Numbered from the stretch's first letter, positions 21,443 to 32,865 are shown. The stretch is DNA of 64,000 nt from Nectonema munidae (GCA_030549495.1 JAUIRK010000504.1:186001-250000), one strand, 5' to 3'. A program made the numbers and translations. The notes: generated from the sequence alone by a model not told the origin.

Positions 21443-24400
21443 GTAAGACAACTTGTTTTTGTTTCCTAATTATCACTTTAGAATTGTAAAAAATATAAGG
21501 AAGTAATTATTCATATAAGGAATTATATGGGCTAGGCATAGACGACAGTTAACCTTTATGTGTTAATATATTTTTTTAATGGAAATAATAAACATTTCTG
21601 TTAATATTTATAACTAATTTTAAGTCTTATCGTTTGACGGCCGCATCAAGTAATCACCATTTCGTCTGCCTTTTATAGTTAATTATATTTATTCAGTTAT
21701 TATTATATATTAATTAATTATTAATTTATTAATTAATTAATTATAGTTATTAATATTATAGCAATCAGGACATAACTATAAAAGGTAGACGAAATGGTGA
21801 TTACTTGATGTGGCCGTCTAAATGAAAAGATCCCTAATTTTATTTGTTTTCATTTTGGAAAAAATTATTTTATTTTTTAGCAAATATTTTTCAATGAAAT
21901 ATATTTTTCATTATAAAAGTAATATGATTTAAGTGAAATTATTATTGAAAAAGTGAAACAAAAATTCGATGAAGTCAAAGGAAGAGCTAATTTAATATAT
22001 CTAATCAACAATAGATATTGTAATCTATCTAATCTAATAATAATCAAAGCGATGATGACAAAATAAAGTTATTTTTAAAAGTTTCTTCTATAATTCTAGA
22101 TATTTTCGGATGTGCCTAAAGAAAGAAAATAGTAAGCATATGATTTATGCGTGTATTTTGTTTATTAATTAAATAAATTTTCAAATCATCAAATTTATTT
22201 TATAGAAAAGTAATCATCTTTTTTTGACATTTTAAATAGCATTTTCATTTTAAATTCGCCCTTTTTATTGAAAAAGACAAGTTTAAAATTAAAAAGGACG
22301 AATTTAAAATGAAAATGCAGATGGCATAGTGGTAAGAGCGTATGATCCAGATGGTCTGGGTTCGATTCCCAAACGTGGCTATCCTTAGATGGAAGATTAT
22401 TCTTCCCTATGGATGCGAGGCAATTAAAAAAAATTTGAACTGAAAATGGTATACATATTTTTCTGAAACCTTAACAAGTTACAAGTTAGATATTGTAAAA
22501 CGTTCATATCATTGAAAAGAATGATAACGATTATTATTATTATTATTATTATTATCCTAATTATCGTAATAATTGATTTTAGTACTGGATTATTAGTAGC
22601 AAATTTTATAGTTAACATAAATTGTTGTTAGTTGATGTCCCAGTTAAATATATACACCATTTCTACTTCGACATTTGTTGGAACTGTGTATCTTTATTAT
22701 GATTTTATTTGTTTATATAAAACTCGCGTTTAGTTGGTTGATTTATTTTTAGATTGTAATTTTCCACTTTAATTTTTAGTTTGATGAATTGAATTTACAA
22801 AATTATATAAAGTGTAGATTGAATTAGCCACTCATCTTGTATAATATATGTGTATTATATTTTTATCTAACTTAGCTTGTCAATGCAAACTATATTTCCA
22901 CATGAATAATTTGAAAATAATTTTAAATTAGCATAAAAATAATAAAATAAGATAAATAATGAATTGTTAAACATGCAAAGAGCGAACATTTAAGGCTGAA
23001 TTTGAAAACTAAAATAAACGTTGTGCGTTAACTCTCGAACGATCGATGAACATGATGAGGGACGAATTCTAAACTATTTTAGGAACTTATGCTAGTGAGC
23101 ATGCAGGCACCAAAAAAGTTATTGACATTCGTCAAAGATACTCATCAAGGAGAGGGGATTGGAGTGCGGCTGTCGTACGTTCAGACACGCATTCTCTGAT
23201 GTTGCAGATTCTCACGTCCGCAGAATCCATCATTGGAAAATGGGAGATGAAAGTGCTGGCAAATAAAAATCGCAATGAAAACTACGCCTACAGATATCCG
23301 AAGTTTATCTACCTCTTATTCAATCCTTGGGCATCAAGTAAAGAATTTATTTATTGCAATTTTCACAAAATTTCCTTCAAAAATTCTGACTCCTATTAGC
23401 AGTGTTTTAATATATTCAAGCTTTTTGAATCTTATCATCTATATCACTAATCATATTAAACCTAATCTCTCTTAATCTTGGCAAACCACATACAATTCAT
23501 GGTAATTTTTAAATTCTGGCATCAGGTACAAGTAGCAAAACTAAATCATTTCAAGTCGATAAGAAGAAAAATGCTATATCTAAAATTCAACTTACACAAG
23601 TGTAAATATGTATATTTTAAAACAGAATGAAAATTTGGAAGCATCTAAGTGATAATTATAATTATATGCAGTTTAATTGGAAGGAGGTTTAGTGAGGTAA
23701 AATGAAGGAGGCATATCTTAAAACGTTCATATTTTAAATATTATTTTGGTGACATATTTTTAGGAATTTTTTGCCATTTTTTATATTTGAGGAATAAAAC
23801 AGAAACAGGAAAAATTATAGTAAGCAAAAAAGAATGAGAAATCGCTTTTGCACTTCCTACATAAGCAAAAAAGAGCTTCTAATTGAGAATTTTTACAATT
23901 AGCACTCTCTTACTTTTAAGTCATATTGCATCCTTATTTTTATGCACCAATTTATAACGAGTAACAAAAAAATGAAAAGCGTAGCGAGGGGCGTCCTCAG
24001 AAAAAATGAAAGAGGGTTGCAAAAAATTTTGTATGATTGAGCTGTTAAAAGAAAAATCACCGTTTCCTGCTGTGCAAAAAGCTATTCTTATTGCACTGAC
24101 TTTGCCTGCAACAACATGTACAGTGGAGAGATCGTTTAGCACAATGCGCAGGGTTAAGACTTGGCTAACAATATATAAATTGAATTTAAAAAATTTTTTA
24201 TTCAAAAATTGAGATTATATATTTTGAATATATTCTGTTAATCTTGCCTAGATTTTGTAAGCTTGGATTTTGTGATATTTTGATTATTTTTCTTGTCTCC
24301 AAGATCACTCTTCTTTAGTACGATCTAAGTTAGATACCAAGTTTGTTTTGTGGTCAGCTTTTATTCCATTTTACCCTTTTAATTACTATTGCGTGAGCTG

Positions 24401-27400
24401 AAAATTTATTTCTTGCCAGGTTTCACTTTCAATCTTTTTCATGGAAAGAAAAATTATATCCTGTTAGCTTCTTCTTTTTTCTCGTGGGTGGAATTTTATT
24501 GGGTGGAACTTTCTCGGATGAAATTTGGGCGGCACGATTTTTTAGTGTAGATTTCATCAATATCTTTTTTGAAAAAGAAAGTGAAAATTGCTTTAAGGTT
24601 TATTGCATAAGAGCTTTTCGTGAATGCTCTGTTATTACCCATTACTAAAATTTGATAAACAAATGAATTGTAAATTTTATTAAGGTATTTTAAAAAAGAT
24701 ATAAAAATATCTCAAAATTATGATTAAATATAATTGTGTATTGTAAGGATGTCAAATATAGGAGGAAAACTTTGTGAAGGAAAAACGTAAAAGTTTGCGC
24801 CTGTGTCAAATCTCACTTGAAATCTTTGCTTTTAGAAGACGCCGTGTACTTAGCTGATGACATTTGGAGGAAGGAGGGTGTTCTCAATGACGTCGGTAAA
24901 ATGTGGATGGGCATACCCGAAAAGAACGTTTTTTCGCACGCATTCAAAGTTCGTGCGTGGCACTACGGACAAGTAAGTCGGCGAAAGAGCACTTCTCATT
25001 TTGCAACCATAGAAAGTGATTAAGAAAATTTTACCCAACCTGCCCCGTTCCCCGAGGGGTGAGCATCTCCCGACCCGAACTAAAAATTCACTCCCCGCTG
25101 CGCTCTGATTAGTATGCCTTTTTGTAGTTTGTAGAAATAAAAAAACCATAAATATATTTCAAAATCTCTTGTGTAAAAAAAAGTTGGAAAATTTCTTTGA
25201 TGCCAATTACTGAACCGAAATATCTAGGTGATATATTATACATATTCCTCAAATTTGAAGATACTTGTCTTCCTAAATTTGAGTAAATTATATTCCATTT
25301 ATAAATTGTCCATAAGGAGCAGATAGGGATTCATTTTCTAAATCTTCCAAAGACGAAGAATCATCGGATCCAATAACGGTGCCATCATTCAAAGGGTAGG
25401 AAACATACACAGTCTAACTTCGTACTGATAAAAAAATCATTTTTTCGTATGTACCACTCCTATTCGCTGATTAGAATTTTTTTGAATTTAAAGATATCTA
25501 TCTCTTTACCCTAATATATGCGGGGCATATAAACATATTATTTTCCTCTTGTTAAAAATAAATACTCAAATATCTATTAAAATTTTAACCTCTATAGTGT
25601 CAGAGCCTAACGGGGAGCCCGAACTTCCACGTTCTCCGCGGGGAAGGTTTTGATTCCATTATCTGGGAATTGATAGTAAATTCGAGCGTCCATATTCTAC
25701 AAATATATTCTTTATTTACAAAATCTTTATTATCATCACTATCTTTTTGTAAATGCATACATTATTTACTCTTCAACATGATTTCAATAATGTGAAATCA
25801 TCTTTAGTGACTATATATTGCGAACCCTCAAGAGGATCAAGACATCCAATAACCTGTGATTTATGCTGAAAATGTTAAATATAAATGCGTTTTTGCATGT
25901 TTCATGATTTTTACTTTTGGATATATAGTAATCTGGCAAAACTACGTATGGCAAAATCACGTATGCATTAAACGTTATGTTCTTTTTGTTGTCTGCCGTG
26001 GTCTTTCCAGAACTCTATTTATTACTACAAGGGGTTTCTAAATTTCTTTGATTTCCATTGCTAGATGTTTCTGGGTTAAAAGGTTGGTTGTAAATATCAA
26101 GCCCTACATGAGTGCTAATTCTTACTTAGTTTGAAAGAGATGTTCTAGATGCTGCCTTACTCGCCATTGCTAGAACTGGAATTGGTCTTCAACAAATCAG
26201 CGATCCAATTCACATAAGCAGAGCAATAGCAGCTGCGGTAAAGAAGTCTATACTGACTTTTGGGCATTTTGTGATCGTCCTCTTTTTAGGCCAACTCGCA
26301 AGATGATTACGGAGTCGTCTATGGAAAGTGGAAGGGTGGATATGAAGGTGGGGTGGCGCCCACGGTGTGGCAAGGAAGCACCCTCATCATGCAACGCTAT
26401 TTCAGGGAACGAAAACCTATCAAATATGGTCAATGCTGGGTCTTTGCTGGTGTGGCGAGCACAAGTAGGGAAGCAATACTATTATCATTAAATTTTAAAA
26501 ATATCAATAAAGTTACTAAAGTAATAAAAATTGACCTCATACGATAATGATCATGTGTATACTTGATGCTTACAAAATAGATTTAAAAATTTGAAACATA
26601 TTCCTATGATTTTCGAAGTTTTAAATTTGGGAAAATTAGTATCTGGTATTGGCTGCTAAAATTGTAATCTAAGAATGACTTGATCAAACAGTTATTGACC
26701 AAAGAGGATCAAACTAGAAAGAATGATTCTATGATCGAACAGAAATTTTAGACTGGATAAAAATGCTTTTCCCTCCTCTCCCTTGAATAATTCAAGATAG
26801 CATTATGAGACTTTTTCATTTCTTTCTGATATTTCACAGATAACTAATTAAAACATTTCCATTGACTATCACAAAACTCTTGCTAAATTATTATTGTAGG
26901 CTGCTCACTTGATTTGATTCAAGCGATATTTTTATTTAGTGTTGAGGGCAGTGGGAATTCCTACCAGAACAATCACAACCTACTACAGCGCCCACGATAC
27001 AGACAAAAGTTTAACAATTGACTACTATCATAACCGTCACAATCAAATGGACGAAACTTTGACAAAGGATTCCATATGGTGAGTTTTTTAGTTCACCCAT
27101 CAAAGTTTTACTCGTGAAAATTCCATAAACATATTGCCAAAAATTCTACATAAGGTAATTTCGCCCAGTAAAATCATGTTGTTTTATTTAAAGCTTTTTA
27201 TGAATGTTATGTACAATGGTTATCAGAATTACGTCGAATTTTTGGCTATTTGCTTATCATATGTTGAAATTTAGATGTGTAAAATTTTCTTGGGTCGAAT
27301 TAACGAACATTTAACAACTCTACCACGGTTTGTCTCAGCAAAAAAAGTGATATTTTTTTTACAGAAATTGAAAAATTTTATTCTTTCAACAAATGAAAGG

Positions 27401-30400
27401 TTTCTCATTAAAAATTTTTTCCAAATTTTTTGAAACTAAATCAAGTATGATTAATTTCCATTATAATTAGCAGAAACAAAATTTGTTGTTTGCATTCAAA
27501 ATACCTTCCAAAAATATAATAAATAAACATTATACATTTGATTTTTTAACAATTATAAAAAGATCATTTTTGAATATAATTTTTTTAGGAATTTCCATGT
27601 TTGGAATGAAGCTTGGATGCGAAGAAACGACTTATCTAGTTCTTATTCGGGGTGGCAAGTGATTGATGCAACGCCACAAGAGAGAAGTGGTCGCATTTAC
27701 AGAGTTGGACCAACTCCTATTCCTGCAATCAAGAGAGCGGACATCAAAACGCCATATGATGTGCCTTTTGTCTTTTCAGAAGTCAATTCTGACGTCATTT
27801 ACTGGCAAAAAGAAAGTTATTGGAAGCCAAAGACTCTGCTCCGCATCGACAAAACTTTGTGAGTTAAAATTTTTTATTTTACCACTATTTTATGATTCAA
27901 GATAACGCCAACCTCAAACAACAGCAAAAAAATTATCAAGCTGATAAAAACTGTTTTTATAAATTTATTTTTTAAATGCCCTAAAGATTGACCAGGTGAT
28001 TTTGATATTGGCGAATTTTGAAAATTGGATAAAGCGTTTTTCGCTATATAAATAAGTTTTTTCTTTTGCGAATCTACAATTTCAGAATGAAAACTGGTTT
28101 TATGTCAGAAATTAACTAAAAATTCAAAGCCATCTTCATATAGTGTAAATTTGATTTTCCAAGGATTTTTTTAATAAAATCAAACTGCCGTACTCAAGAC
28201 TGCGAAAAATGATTTCCCTTGTGTTGTCTGTGTACCAGAAAATCAAATAGGTTTTGAATTTTGAAATTTTTTTTAGAGTAGGAAAATTCATCAGTGTAAA
28301 GAAGCCTGGCAAATTTTTGTCTTACGGAGACAGCGATAGAATGGATATCACACACACCTACAAACACCAAGAAGGAAGTTCTCTTTCCCTGAACACGGTG
28401 TCAAAAGCACTCTCTATGAATCCACACAACAGATACAAACGGGACATCTCAAATTTCGAAATTTCCATCTTACCTGTGCAGAACGTAAGATACCTTAAAT
28501 TCAAAGCTGAATATAAGAACATCATGATATTGAGTGATCGTTACTGATCTTGTTAGTGCATTAGCCCTTAGAGTTTCGAGAGTCAATCAAAAAAACTTGT
28601 TTCAGAAGTAAATTTGATGGACTAATCGTAGAGTATAAAGAGATGGTAAATTGTAATATATAAAAAAAATTAGGGTCGCATGTGGAAAAAGTTTAGAAAA
28701 TTAAATTTTGACAATTGGATGAAATGAATTTTATTAGGTTTTTCTAATTGATCCAACTATCATTGGTTTGATCCTACATCGTGAAATTCGTGCATGTCCA
28801 ATTATTATGCAAGATTGATAGTTTTTTGCATGAATGCAATACCACATTTCATGAAATAACAAATGATGGAAGTCGAGGAATACCTGTTATGCAACTACAG
28901 CTTACGAACATATTGATGGATTTTGAAATAATATTGTCCCTTGCCAGAAGTCAAATTTTATTTTTAAAATCATCCTAATAAGTTTTACGAATTTGTTTTA
29001 TATTTTTTATCCAAACTAATGTAAGTAGAATCATAAATCTAAATAAAGACGAACGCTCGACAAATCTCGAGGCGTCTTATATATTTGGATAGAATATGTG
29101 TAAGTAATTAGTGTGTGCAAAATGTATCTTAACGGCATAGTTATATAAATAGTACATTCTATGTTAATGACCGCTTTACTTATAGCAACCCTGAAAAAAG
29201 TGTACCCTATCTGACGCTTTCCTGGCTCGCGAGGAACGTCGTACAGGAAGACTTTCTTGATCGTTGGCTGTTGAGTATTTTTGAGTATCATTTCCTTTGC
29301 CTTTAGATTCTTCTGTGTAAGTAAGATTAGGTGTTGGACGCGTTCATAAAATTATTGAAATTTCATCGTGTTCGCATTGGTTCTTACGTGCCGCAGTTAA
29401 TAAATTTGGTGATAGGCTGATTTCAAATCTAGTGTACTAAAGATAGTAGATATCCTTTGAACGGGGTCATCGCTTACGGATTGATAAGCATGATCTTTAC
29501 TTAAAATATCAAATGCAGATAAGAGTTTGTTCTATCACCTGGATTTTGGGATCCTTTCAAAAGTAGACGACGGGCAAAAATGACATAATAGGCTTATATG
29601 TTCTAAAGTCGGAATTGCCTTCAAGTATAGTTATTAGTGTTTAAAGTAAGTGTAGTTTATTAGGAAGAGCCGTAAGATCTTTGATGGAAGATTGTAGGCC
29701 CGTTAAAAAGTTAAAGATTTGCTATCAATGCTTAAAGATGGTGGTAGAATCAGGATCCGAGGGATAATTGCGCCAGTTTACTTGGCAGAAGAAAACGTTT
29801 CATCAAGGGAAAAAAATTTTGTGACGTAAACTTTTGTGAGAGGAAAGTAGTTTATTAGAGAAAAAAAATACGTCACGAAGGAACAAGATGCGACCAACTT
29901 CAGAGTTTTATAAAAAAAAACGAAAAAGAATAGGCTTTTTCTACACGCTTTTTCTACAATCGGCTCTTTCAGAAGTAACGAGGAGAAAGAATTGAGTGAA
30001 GTAGAGAGAGAGAGGCTAGTGTCAAAAAATGAGGGTCGATCACACAAATTTCTATCTTTTATTGGATACAAAAATCATTTGAAATTATATCCAAAATTAT
30101 TGTTTCTGTTTATACCAAAAAAATTGCCCAAAATAGAAAATTTTTTAAACTTCACTCCACTTAGATGGCTTTGTTGGCTGCTATGAATAATGAGATCTCA
30201 AAGACATATGCTGAAAGTTAGGTAATACGATTGGCAGATTTACTTTATTACCATATGTAGAGGAAGTATGGTATAATTGAATAATTTTACCCTGCCATTT
30301 CAGAAAGAGATAGGAACGGACTTCAAATTTGGAGTATTATTGGAGAACAACAATGCAGAAAATAGAAGTGTTGAGATGCAAATGACGCTATACACAAGCT

Positions 30401-31641
30401 ACTACACTGGAAAAATTAAAAAAATGCTCAAGACCTACAACAAAAGATTATCACTGCCACCATTATCAAGTAAGTTAATTTATACTCCTCCAATTAAACA
30501 AAAAAAATGAAATATTTAATTATTATTATTAAAATGCCGTACACTATATTTTTGAAAAAGACATCGACCCAGTGGTATATGCCAAGAGACATGCCCGCAA
30601 ACAGAGATCCACACAAGGCACCATGATTGATTTGTATTAATATGTCAATAAAAACGTAATAGAGCAGTTTGTACACACTTGTATATTAAATCAGATGATT
30701 TTTTATGGTCCCATCAGCTACTGGAATTTGTGAACGCGGTTGGATGGCAGATACTTTTAAATTTATGTCATTAAAATATGTGCTAATGGAATAAAATATA
30801 TTTTTGGCAAATTTTGGGGTTTTTTACAACATCATTTATCATTCCATCTTAACGACCATGATTAATCCCAGAAAGCTGTAGTGCACAGGAGAGTTGAGAC
30901 AGCGGTGTTTATTATAAAAATTTGAAGAAGTGCATTATCGTCGTGTTTTAGATTTGAAGATTTATAAGGAGTGTCGGAAAGAAGACTACATCAATCACTT
31001 GGACACGGATTACTCCTTCATCTTCGAAGCATTTATAAAGTGTCCAGCAACAAATCAATTCTTTGTCGATGTCTACCCATTTGACATGCACTCTCCCAAG
31101 TTGTCGATCAAAAAGCATGGTGAATTTCGCATGAACGAGCCAACAATGGTGCATGCCATGTTCAGAAATCCCCTTAAAAAGGAGTTGACGGATCCAAAGT
31201 GGATCATTGAAGGACTGGGAGATCCAATAATAGTCAATTCCTCAACGTAAAACAATTTTTTTATTCTATTTCCTATCCAACTCAACCTAATTTTCTGTAA
31301 ACTTATTTATTTTGAATGATGATGCTTTGTGTGCGACAACCGTTAAAAAACACTGAGATAGGAAGGTGTGCCGAAAGCAACGGCTGAGAAAGAATTCCTT
31401 CAAATTTGATTCCTTCTTTTTGAATTTAAGAAACGTTGGAGACGTGTACTACTTAAAAAAGAATTTAATTCCAAAGAAGAGTGGCTCCAAAACACTACTC
31501 ATTTCTTTCGACTCCAAAGAACTGAATGACATTGAAGGCTTCTTGAACGTTCGCGTCAAAAAGCGAAGAGGGGAAGAAGAAGCCGCTGAAAAGGCTTTGG
31601 AGTTTGAAGATACCTACGGATTTGTAGACGAAAATACTTAA
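21268..31641 (+). CDS. Tg: Transglutaminase, 11 exons, 5' end missing
   Basis: Calcium-dependent protein-glutamine gamma-glutamyltransferase, which forms isopeptide cross-links between Gln and Lys side chains. In arthropods it acts in haemolymph clotting and cuticle. Exons: 21268-21442, 23083-23337, 24836-24972, 26130-26237, 26290-26464, 26940-27078, 27589-27858, 28277-28484, 30304-30469, 30952-31246, 31431-31641. All use GT-AG and the total is 2139 bp, exactly 712 codons plus stop. Order: N-terminal beta-sandwich, catalytic core with Cys (KYGQCWVFAG), His (NFHVWNE) and Asp (WQVIDATPQ), then two C-terminal beta-barrels. The tryptophan that stabilises the transition state in human TGM2 (W241) is kept in YGKWKGGY. 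The first exon(s) with the start codon were not found. Ordinary family members have about 700-770 residues, so little is missing. Confidence 0.93.
21636..21818. mobile_element. Long-inverted-repeat MITE in transglutaminase intron 1
   Basis: Two 46-bp arms (21636-21681 and 21773-21818) are inverted copies with two mismatches, starting GACGGCCGCATCAAGTAATC. The AT-rich spacer is about 91 bp. The arms contain a TCGTCTGC word as in the TTAA-type MITEs. Outside the arms a weaker match (TCTTATCGTTT against TCTTTTCATTT) continues, so the true limits may be wider. Confidence 0.75.
22239..22318. repeat. Foldback repeat
   Basis: Arms of about 30 bp starting GCATTTTCATTTTAAATTCG are inverted copies with two mismatches and a 20-bp loop. 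It directly abuts the SINE at 22319. Similar 'ttcgtccttttt' words occur near 49408, so it may belong to a family. Confidence 0.7.
22319..22435 (+). mobile_element. tRNA-derived SINE family B
   Basis: Polymerase III box A TGGCATAGTGG at 22322-22332 and box B GGTTCGATTCC at 22359-22369, followed by a unique 3' part with CTATCCTTAGATGG, ATTCTTCCC and TATGGATGCGAGGC and an A-rich tail. A diverged reverse copy lies at 46705-46812. It is not a functional tRNA: no acceptor pairing is evident. Confidence 0.7.
23083..23337 (+). CDS. Tg: Transglutaminase exon 2
   Basis: Rest of the beta-sandwich. It includes DWSAAVVRSDTHSLMLQI, SAESIIGKWEMKV and KFIYLLFNPW, the conserved FNPWC-like strand with alanine in place of the usual cysteine. 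The acceptor is ATTTTAG and the donor A|GTAAAG. It joins exon 1 in phase 1 and exon 3 in phase 1. Confidence 0.92.
24005..24212 (+). pseudogene. hAT transposase C-terminal fragment
   Basis: 68 codons with FPAVQKAILIALTLPATTCT followed by VERSFSTMRRVKTWL, the hAT dimerisation block as found in ZMYM/THAP9-like domesticated and transposase proteins. It lies in transglutaminase intron 2. I found no ends or upstream catalytic part. Confidence 0.8.
24836..24972 (+). CDS. Tg: Transglutaminase exon 3
   Basis: Encodes KDAVYLADDIWRKEGVLNDV followed by GKMWMGIPEKN and RAWHYGQ, the family DAVYL...EYVLND...WNYGQ block that starts the core domain. The acceptor is GCTTTTAG and the donor CAA|GTAAGT. Confidence 0.92.
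26130..26237 (+). CDS. Tg: Transglutaminase exon 4
   Basis: 36 codons, FERDVLDAALLAIARTG through HISRAIAAA, corresponding to the QFE-DVLD-CL-LL block with the residues leading to the SRVVSAMVN segment. The acceptor is TTACTTAG and the donor GCG|GTAAAG. The intron after it is only 52 bp. Confidence 0.9.
26290..26464 (+). CDS. Tg: Transglutaminase exon 5 with catalytic cysteine
   Basis: Encodes ANSQDDYGVVYGKWKGGYEG, then KPIKYGQCWVFAGVAST. The active-site cysteine codon is at 26434-26436. The conserved Trp of YGKWKGGY corresponds to W241 of human TGM2. The donor is A|GTAGGG, and exon 6 restores the codon as Met (TMLRAVGIPTR). Confidence 0.95.
26940..27078 (+). CDS. Tg: Transglutaminase exon 6
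   Basis: Encodes LRAVGIPTRTITTYYSAHDT and IDYYHNRHNQMDETLTKDSI, the LRALGIP-R-VTNF-SAHDT block between the catalytic Cys and His. The acceptor is TATTTAG and the donor ATG|GTGAGT. Confidence 0.95.
27589..27858 (+). CDS. Tg: Transglutaminase exon 7 with catalytic His and Asp
   Basis: Starts WNFHVWNEAWMRR with the catalytic His codon at 27596-27598. Then SGWQVIDATPQERS with the catalytic Asp codon at 27665-27667, and VPFVFSEVNSDVIYW, where Asn and Asp align with the calcium ligands N398 and D400 of human TGM2. The donor is TT|GTGAGT. Confidence 0.95.
28277..28484 (+). CDS. Tg: Transglutaminase exon 8
   Basis: Encodes VGKFISVKKPGKFLSYGDSD and RMDITHTYKHQEGSSLSLNT, then the linker to the first barrel. 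The Glu of QEGSS aligns with calcium ligand E447 of TGM2, but the position of E452 appears to be Ser. The donor is AAC|GTAAGA. Confidence 0.92.
30304..30469 (+). CDS. Tg: Transglutaminase exon 9, first beta-barrel
   Basis: Encodes KEIGTDFKFGVLLENNNAEN, then SYYTGKIKKML. This is the barrel 1 start with the YTG turn seen across the family. The acceptor is CATTTCAG and the donor A|GTAAGT. Confidence 0.9.
30952..31246 (+). CDS. Tg: Transglutaminase exon 10, barrels 1-2
   Basis: Encodes NLKIYKECRKEDYINHLDTD, then PKLSIKKHGEFRMNEPTMVH and the second barrel start AMFRNPLKKELTDPKWIIEG. The acceptor is GTTTTAG and the donor AC|GTAAAA. Clear family fit to the barrel 2 'F-NPL...W-EG-G' pattern. Confidence 0.9.
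31431..31641 (+). CDS. Tg: Transglutaminase last exon
   Basis: Encodes NVGDVYYLKKNLIPKKSGSK then LISFDSKELNDIEGFLNVRV, the last barrel strands, with a charged tail (KRRGEEEAAEKALE...) before TAA at 31639-31641. The acceptor is AATTTAAG. A possible earlier in-frame start at 31366 is intron sequence. Confidence 0.92.
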
Positions 31642-31669
31642 AAATATAAGTAGTTTATTATCCAATTAG

Positions 31670-31675
31670 AATAAA
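31670..31675 (+). promoter_or_regulatory. Poly(A) signal of transglutaminase
   Basis: AATAAA lies 28 bp after the stop codon, so the 3' untranslated region would be very short. Confidence 0.6.
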
Positions 31676-31679
31676 GCAT

Positions 31680-32115
31680 TTGAAAAGTGACTTTGTTTAA
31701 ATTCATTATGATGATGAGAGAGGGAAAGATAGAAAATGCACTAAAATGGTGTTTATTATTTATATTTACGAAATGAAACAAAAAATGGCAAAAAGCTGAT
31801 GATGATAATAAATAAAACAAACTAAACAAAAATGAAATGATACGCTTTTCGACTCATGCTGTGGAGGTGGGGGATCTTCTTTCCTACTTTGCTTAGAGGT
31901 GCGATATCCCTGCGTATGCTGTACGTGAATGCATAAGAGTAACTAACATATATCATACTGAAATACATGTGTCTGTGTGTAAGGAACATATATAATGTAT
32001 ACATATATAGTAGTCAGTATAAGGTTACAACATGACAGTGTGGAGTGTATATAACTATATTATAAATTAATTTGATGAACATGGGAGCTGTGCTTGTACA
32101 TGAATAGTGATAACT
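31680..32115. other. Intergenic / 3' untranslated region
   Basis: Probably the 3' untranslated region of the minus-strand LASP-like gene. TTTATT words near 31750 give minus-strand AATAAA candidates. Nothing else is recognised. Confidence 0.4.
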
Positions 32116-32226
32116 TCATTCCTCTGGGGGAGTTGCATTTTCCTCTCCAGCAGCATTTCCCATTTTTCTGCCGACTTGTCCAATGCCCAAACCTTTTTGC
32201 GCTTCAAATCCTTTTTGGTAGTTCAA
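32116..32226 (-). CDS. Lasp: LASP-like nebulin-repeat protein, last exon
   Basis: 37 codons including TGA. It starts LNYQKGFEAQKGLGIG, the second half of a nebulin repeat (compare KYHEEFEKSKG in LASP proteins), and ends in a short polar tail GNAAGEENATPPEE. The acceptor on the minus strand is TTTTTGCAG and the exon joins 32997-33081 in phase 0. The gene is convergent with the transglutaminase, whose stop is 475 bp away. Known LASP proteins have a LIM domain, two nebulin repeats and often an SH3 domain that binds actin partners. Here the protein ends after one visible repeat with no SH3, so this may be an alternative last exon. Confidence 0.7.
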   Translation of the reverse strand: MNYQKGFEAQKGLGIGQVGRKMGNAAGEENATPPEE

Positions 32227-32549
32227 CTGCAAAAATCAAAAGTATGTTCGGATTGACAGACAAAAAATAAATGTTCTACGTATCCAAAATTGCAACACAC
32301 ACTCACACTCAACCAGGGTACCCGGGACCTTAAAATAATTCCAAAAAATTTGAAAACACACTAAATATCAACTTGTAGGAAATCTAAAATGTCTACCAAC
32401 GTTTTATATATATAATCTGCACTTACACACATGTTATGTGTAACTAAGGAAAAGGAAATAGAATATTAGATGATTTTGAGGGTTGTACAATCACTAGTTC
32501 AAAATGCTTGGGATTCAGCCCTTCCGAATTAGTGATTTTGGGGCCACTA

Positions 32550-32576
32550 ACAGAATTAAGTTGAGAAACCCTGTTC
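32550..32576 (-). mobile_element. hAT-type MITE end fragment
   Basis: Minus strand reads CAGGGTTTCTCAACTTAATT, the same kind of end as the element at 9406. The other end is not found. Confidence 0.45.
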
Positions 32577-32633
32577 CAAAAAATCAGACATGCCCTTAAA
32601 TTTGGTATTCTTAGGGATTAATGATAATGCAAT

Positions 32634-32865
32634 TAGTGATGGGAGGATGCCAAAGTTTGTACGATTCCGATTTTGATTATTAATTGTCTCCTATGCATAA
32701 AGTTAAATTTTGTTTGGATTTGGAACATCAATAAATCGAGTTAATAATTTAAATATCAGGACTGATGAGATACCGGAAGGTACTAATGTACCTTTATGAT
32801 TTCCGTTTTGATATTTTAAGACACAACTCTCACGATTCCTGATTCTCATTAATTGACCCTCACTA
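32634..32865. mobile_element. hAT MITE, 232 bp, TAGTGATGGG ends
   Basis: Ends TAGTGATGGG and (inverted) TAGTGAGGGT, with CGATTCCGATT-type subterminal words. Flanks AATGCAAT (left) and AATGTAAT (right) are an 8-bp hAT target duplication with one change. It lies in the intron between the two LASP-like exons. The decayed transposase-bearing relative with the same end is at 57350-59110. Confidence 0.75.

Noticed and set aside
22322-22369. Possible tRNA gene from box A and box B
   Set aside because: No acceptor-stem pairing and a SINE-like 3' part; a diverged copy exists elsewhere. Treated as a SINE.
24850-25149. 99-codon minus-strand frame
   Set aside because: Antisense to transglutaminase exon 3 and intron.
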